64,000 bases of DNA from Ostrinia nubilalis (Eukaryota > Arthropoda > Insecta > Lepidoptera > Crambidae): positions 4,447,001 to 4,511,000 of the forward strand of contig NC_087106.1 in the NCBI RefSeq assembly GCF_963855985.1, read 5' to 3'. Position 1 is the stretch's first letter. Each line of letters opens with the position of its first letter. The notes below the pieces were generated by a model, which was given only the letters and a program-made list of their open reading frames with translations, did no database searches and was not told where the DNA came from. The translations under genes were made by a program, and so were the position numbers. Positions 59,359-64,000 of the stretch are shown in pieces.

Positions 59359-62042
59359 ATGGTAAGTTAAGCCTTTTTTGCATTATCTAAATGTTTATTG
59401 TTATAAGTAAATCCCTTACGTACTAAATTCATTAGATGAATTTGCTATGTCATTGTAGTAGCCGGACGCTTTATTTCCTTGTTTAGCTAACGAATCAATT
59501 AAAAAGCGAGTTAAAAGTATACATTCATTAATTTTATGCATATATTTCATGATTTCACAAACTTGGGAACCGTAAAACGGTTGCATTAAAGTTTTGTTTA
59601 AAATTATAACCTACAATGATACTCGACAGTATTGTTTGTTCCCATAAAAAAACTACGCTTAGAATCAGTTATGTTGTGTAGCAGTACCAAAACAACTAAT
59701 CTGACTAACATATTTCTATCTCATAATTTTGTAAATCATAAAAAATTAACAACTTTTTTTCCGTTATTACAGTTTAGAAACCAGTATGACAGTGACGTCA
59801 CAGTGTGGAGCCCCCAGGGCCGGCTCCACCAGGTCGAGTACGCCATGGAAGCGGTGAAGCTGGGCTCCGCGACCATCGGCTTGAAGAACAAACAGTTTGC
59901 GGTGCTGATCGCACTGAAACGGGCGGTCAGTGAGCTGTCCGCGTACCAGAAGAAGATTATTCCTATTGATGATCATATTGGCATTTCCATTTCTGGGCTG
60001 ACCGCTGATGCAAGGATGTTGAGGTTTGCGATGTACAGTTTTTACCATAGAATCTTATGTTGGAGCTTATCGTATACATATTCTGATAATTGCCTACTAA
60101 TTCCTTACCTTTCAATCCAATACAATTATTGTCATGCATGTAGAAAATAATAGGTACCTACTTGAGGTTAACCAAACAATGAATATGTAACATTTTATAT
60201 TTTTTATTGTTCTCAATTCAAATTATAAAATTAATTTAATAGACTGAATATAATATGCTATGGTAGAGTGCTATAATATTCTCATCATCATGAAATTACT
60301 GGTCTCTACTGCAGGAACACAATTCCTAATTTATTACAAGCAAATAGAAATAACTACAAATCTATTTTACTATGGTGGAACTTATGAACCTGCAAAAATA
60401 ATATTAGTGATATCAGACATAAACCACATTATCATTTTAATAATTTTCATTTACAGTCGTTTCATGCGCACTGAGTGCCTGAACCACAAGTACGCTCACG
60501 ATGCTCCGATGCCCGTTGGTCGCTTGATCGGCCTAGTTGGTAACAAGATGCAGATTTGCACCCAGAGATATGACAAGAGGCCCCTTGGCGTGGGATTGCT
60601 TGTCGCAGGTTACGATGTGAGTATTATTTGTGTATTTTTTTTACTTACTTTGTGATACTTTTTATTCAAGTGTGCTACTTTGGATATAAGTGGGTGACTT
60701 ACTTATCTATGCATAAAAAGGGTAGAAAATTCTTATTTTGTGTAGGAATCTTATAGCTTGCTTCAGTTTATGAATTGCTTTCTAGACATTAATAAATTGT
60801 AGTAAAAAGTGAAATTATTCCATGAATTAATTTACATTTTATAACACATAGCCTGTGCTATTAAACTTAGGCAATAGTGCATACTATTATTGAGCCATGC
60901 TAGCATAAACAACAAGCTGTATACTATATGACTATAGGGATATTCTGGGATATGCATAAACTTTTTTTTATTGTGAAGTGAAATAAAGTTGAACAAAATT
61001 ACTTCCAGTTCAGTGTCTAGATTTGAATCACTCTTTATAAATTTCCAAATTCTAAAATATTTAATATTCAACAAACAACATTTCAGGATCAAGGCCCTCA
61101 CATCTACCAGACGTGCCCATCAGCCAACTACTTCGACTGCCGGGCCATGGCCATCGGTGCCCGCTCCCAGTCTGCCCGGACCTACCTAGAGAAGCATCTC
61201 GCTTCGTTCCAAGACTGCGACCTGCAGGAGCTGGTCGCTCACGGTCTGAGGGCCTTGAGGGATACACTGCCAAATGAAGTTGATTTGAATAACAAGGTAA
61301 ATTATCACAAGTATGATATTTATTTTCTGTAAGACTTTTCTGCCCTCGCTACGTCTTCCAGCCTCCTACTAGGTGGAGCGACGATCTGGTAAAGGTCGCG
61401 GGAGGAGCCTGGATGCGGGCAGCGCAAGCCGTTCATTGTGGAAAACCTTGGGGGAGGCCTTTGTCCAACAGTGGACGTCATTTGGTTAAAACGGACGAAC
61501 GAAGGCTTTTCAAGAGAACTTACATGTTCCAGTTAGTTATTGATTTATGATGGTTGCCTGACTACATTTGTGGTTGCACAAAAGTTAGTATAAAAATGAA
61601 ATGGCACAATAGTGAATTTAGATTATATTTTAAAAGAGCTAAAAATGCTGCCCCTGGAGGTTTGATGCGCTTGAAATAAAAAAAGGGAAGATGGTGACCA
61701 AGTAAAATAAAGGAAAGGAATCTTTTGTTTGCTCTATTCTCTGAGCTAATATTCAGTATTCAGTATTTTAAACTGTACATATGTTTTCCCAATAAAGAAA
61801 ATAAAAATAAATATCTTTTTCTATTCCAGAACGTGTCAATCGCGATCGTGGGCCCCAAGACCCCGCTACGCATAGCCGACGAAGCTGAACTAGGGCGGTT
61901 CTTAGCTCTGGTGGAGGGTGAGGAGCGGCGTGGGGGCGGCAGCGCCACCGGGGACGCGGCCGCGCCCGACCAGGCGCCGGGGGACGAGCGGGACCCGCGG
62001 GACCCGCGGGACCCGCAGGTCGCGGTGAGTAGTAGGCCTTAG
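59359..62042 (+). CDS. PSMA1: Proteasome subunit alpha type-1, five coding exons
   Basis: Structural subunit of the outer (alpha) ring of the 20S proteasome, in cytosol and nucleus. Exons: 59359-59361 (ATG only), 59773-60023, 60457-60616, 61087-61296 and 61830-62042. All introns are GT-AG and the phases join cleanly. Exon 2 starts [20 protein letters not shown] and includes VEYAMEAVK, the alpha-subunit N-terminal signature that helps gate the pore. Later blocks are [66 protein letters not shown] and NVSIAIVG. Ending at the stop TAG 62040-62042 gives about 278 residues, near the fruit-fly length. Alpha subunits lack the catalytic Thr. The charged tail ([19 protein letters not shown], then [11 protein letters not shown]) is followed by a potential donor (GCG|GTGAGT at 62025), so a longer spliced tail outside the window cannot be excluded. 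Confidence 0.95.
61340..61505 (+). mobile_element. RTE-type LINE 3' end in PSMA1 intron 4
   Basis: [24 protein letters not shown], then a frameshift, then GGGGGAGGCCTTTGTCCAAC-AGTGGACGTC and a GGACGAACGAAG end. Same LINE family as 8850-9055, sense orientation relative to PSMA1. Confidence 0.75.
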
Positions 62043-62448
62043 TCTTTAGGATGCTTCACCCGGAGTGAGGCTCAAGCCTTTAGGAGGCTCAAGCTGTAGT
62101 CTTTAAGTGCCTGCAGCCAAATTGAAGCTCAGGTCTCAGTCTTTAAGCTTCAGTTAAAACTGCTTTAGACAGACTGAGGCTGCTTTAGACAGACTGAGGC
62201 TCAAACCTTAGTCTTTATGCTTCACCCGGTGTAAGGCCCAAGCCTTTAGGATGCTTCACCCGGACTGAGGCTCAAGCTGTAGTCTTTAAGTTGCTTCAGC
62301 CAGATTGAAGCTTCAGTTGAAGCTGCTTTAGACAGACTGAGGCTGCTTTAGACAGACTGAGGCTCAACCCTTAGTCTCTAAGCTGCTTCAGCCTGACTGA
62401 GACTTGAGCCTTAGTCATCAAGCTGCAGCCGGACTTAGGCTCACACCC

Positions 62449-62604
62449 GACGAGGCTGAACTAGGGCGGTTCCTGTCTCTGGTGGAGGGTGAGGAGCGGC
62501 GCGGGGGCGGCAGCGCCACCGGGGACGCGGCCGCGCCCGACCAGGCGCCGGGGGACGAGCGGGACCCGCGGGACCCGCAGGTCGCGGTAAGAGATAGTAT
62601 TTAA
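62449..62604 (+). pseudogene. PSMA1 exon 5 partial copy 2
   Basis: Encodes [39 protein letters not shown] and PRDPQVA, in frame and uninterrupted, then VRDSI and a stop if read through GTAAGA. It lacks the [16 protein letters not shown] start of the true exon. No AG upstream of it gives the phase-0 acceptor that exon 4 or exon 5 would need. Confidence 0.85.
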
Positions 62605-62907
62605 GGTTTAGATGGACAGAGGACAGAGTCTTAGTCTTTAGGCTTCGGCTGGAAAGTGGCTCAAACCTTAGTGTCTAAGCGTCACTGAAGCTGCTTTAGA
62701 CATATTGAGGCTCAAACCTTAGTCTTTATGCTTCACCCGGACTGAAGCTCAAGCTTAAGTCTTTATGCTTCACCCGGACTGAAGCTCAAGCCTTAGTCCT
62801 TAAGCTGCTTCAGCCTGACTGAGACTCAAGCCTTAGTCTCTTAGCTGCTTCAGCCTGACTGAGACTTGAACCTTAGTCATCAAGCTGCAGCCGGACTAAG
62901 GCTCATA

Positions 62908-63066
62908 GCCGACGAGGCTGAACTAGGGCGGTTCCTGTCTCTGGTGGAGGGCGAGGAGCGGCGCGGGGGCGGCAGCGCCACCGGGGACGCGGCCGCGCCC
63001 GACCAGGCGCTGGGGGACGAGCGGGACCCGCGGGACCCGCAGGTCGCGGTAAGAGATAGTATTTAA
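62908..63066 (+). pseudogene. PSMA1 exon 5 partial copy 3
   Basis: Same stretch, starting [20 protein letters not shown]. One change, P to L (DQALGDERD). It keeps GTAAGAG after the last codon and a read-through stop after VRDSI. Preceded by CTGCAGCCGGACTAAGGCTC, as in copies 2 and 4. Confidence 0.85.
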
Positions 63067-63562
63067 GGTTTAGATGGACTGAGGGTCAGGCCTTGGTCTT
63101 TAGGCTTCACTTAATTTGAAGCTGCTTTAGACAGATTGCGACTCAAGCCTTAGTCTTTAAGCTGTTTTAGCCAGATTGAGGCTCAAACCTTAGTCTTTAT
63201 GCTTCACCCGGACTGAGGCGGCCAGACCTTAGTCTTTATGGTGCTTCACCCGTAGTGAAGCTCAAGTCTTAGTCTTTAAGCTTCAGTTGAAGATGCTTTA
63301 GACAGACTGAGGCTGCTTTAGACAGACTGAGGCTGCTTTAGAGAGACTGAGGCTGCTTTAGACAGACTGAGGCTGCTTTAGACAGACTGAGGCTGCTTTA
63401 GACACATTGAGGCTGCTTTAGACAGACTGAGGCTGCTTTAGACGGACTTAGGCTGCTTTAGACAGACTTAGGCTGTTTTAGACAGACTGAGGCTGCTTTA
63501 GACAGACTGAGGCTGCTTTAGACTGCCTTAGTCATCAAGCTGCAGCCGGACTAAGGCTCATA

Positions 63563-63703
63563 GCCGACGAGGCCGAACTAGGGCGGTTCCTCTCTCTGGT
63601 GGAGGGCGAGGAGCGGCGTGGGGGCGGCAGCGCCACCGGGGACGCGGCCGCGCCCGACCAGGCGCCGGGGGACGAGCGGGACCCGCGGGACCCGCAGGTC
63701 GCG
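63563..63703 (+). pseudogene. PSMA1 exon 5 partial copy 4
   Basis: Starts [20 protein letters not shown], is open to QVA, and is followed by GTGAGTAGTAGG, identical to the sequence after exon 5 itself. Only synonymous or single-base differences separate it from the original, so the duplication is recent or homogenised. Confidence 0.85.
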
Positions 63704-64000
63704 GTGAGTAGTAGGCTTTAGTCTTTATGCTTCACCCGGGGTGAAGCTCAAGCCTTTAGGATGCTCCACCCGGACTGAGGCTCAAGCTGTAGTCTTTAAG
63801 TTGCTTCAGCCAGATTGAAGCTTCAGTTGAAGCTGCTTTAGACAGACTGAGGCTGCTTTAGACAGACTTAGGCTGCTTTAGACAGACTGAGGCTCCTTTA
63901 GACAGACTGAGGCTGCTTTAGACAGACTGAGGCTGCTTTAGACAGACTTAGGCTGCTTTAGACAGACTGAGGCTGCCTTAGAGAGACTGAGGCTGCTTTA

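Larger units (their letters stand above)
62043..64000. repeat. Minisatellite field, GACTGAGGCTGCTTTAGACA units
   Basis: The sequence downstream of PSMA1 exon 5 is built from variants of a ~20-bp unit (GACTGAGGCTGCTTTAGACA) and a longer relative (GCTTCACCCGGACTGAGGCT-CAAGCCTTAGTCTTTA). Near-perfect 20-bp arrays occupy about 63290-63525 and 63830-64000 (window end). Older, divergent units fill 62043-62440 and 62600-62900. Three partial copies of the PSMA1 exon are embedded in it. Confidence 0.93.

Noticed and set aside
59767..60048. 93-codon frame on the minus strand
   Set aside because: Shadow of PSMA1 exon 2.
59632..60150. 172-codon reading frame as the proteasome N-terminus
   Set aside because: Its first 45 codons are intron 1 and its last ones are intron 2. 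The conserved start FRNQYDSD sits right after a splice acceptor.
62404..63703. PSMA1 exon copies 2-4 as mutually exclusive cassette exons
   Set aside because: Each AG just upstream (e.g. 62884, 62890, 62900 and 62908 for copy 3) gives the wrong phase after exon 4 or 5, and the exon's N-terminal part is missing. Kept as partial duplications.

Overview
This window is eukaryotic and almost certainly from a moth or butterfly (Lepidoptera). It is AT-rich, with two spliced genes, a few isolated exons, and a dense set of lepidopteran-style transposable elements: Helitrons ending in a GC-rich hairpin plus CTAG, RTE-type LINE 3' ends followed by (GAT)n, TA-flanked mariner-type elements, hAT fragments and many palindromic MITEs. 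The strongest taxonomic clue is an FMRFamide-type neuropeptide precursor at 13.56-14.50 kb (minus strand), whose first peptide, SAIDRSMIRF-amide, is one I know from the silkworm. There is no bacterial operon, CRISPR array or rRNA.

Layout. 0-9 kb: interspersed repeats; a foldback at 0.96-1.46 kb whose loop holds a LanC-like exon fragment; LINE ends; a large palindromic MITE (7.2 kb) and a Helitron (7.9 kb). 9-13.5 kb: a tRNA-derived SINE, MITEs, another Helitron and bare AT-rich sequence. 13.56-14.50 kb: the neuropeptide gene, in two coding exons. 15-27 kb: gene-poor, with Helitrons, MITEs, a hAT-like element and a decayed 1.06-kb DNA transposon with a perfect 8-bp target duplication (20.4-21.5 kb). 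27.2-36.4 kb: a 140-bp direct repeat brackets a ~5-kb DNA transposon (28.2-33.2 kb) that carries decayed ORFs, a ~1-kb palindrome of one of its own exons and a nested G-rich MITE. Next to it lies a ~180-bp tandem repeat interrupted by a hAT insertion. 36.7-59 kb: mostly empty or repetitive, with the first exon of a THAP-domain gene at 49.34 kb, a 2.1-kb TIR element (54.1-56.2 kb) and a broken mariner (58.05-58.93 kb).

59.36-62.04 kb: the proteasome alpha-1 subunit gene (PSMA1), reconstructed as five coding exons. The first carries only the ATG. The last encodes a long charged tail. Downstream, the 3' part of this last exon is repeated three more times (62.45, 62.91 and 63.56 kb) inside an expanding ~20-bp minisatellite that runs off the window.

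The two real genes are functionally unrelated: one encodes secreted amidated peptides, the other a core 20S proteasome subunit. The most unusual structures are the amplified PSMA1 tail exon, the palindromic 5-kb transposon, the gene fragment inside the foldback, and a neuropeptide precursor in which two of the five peptides end in RL-amide.
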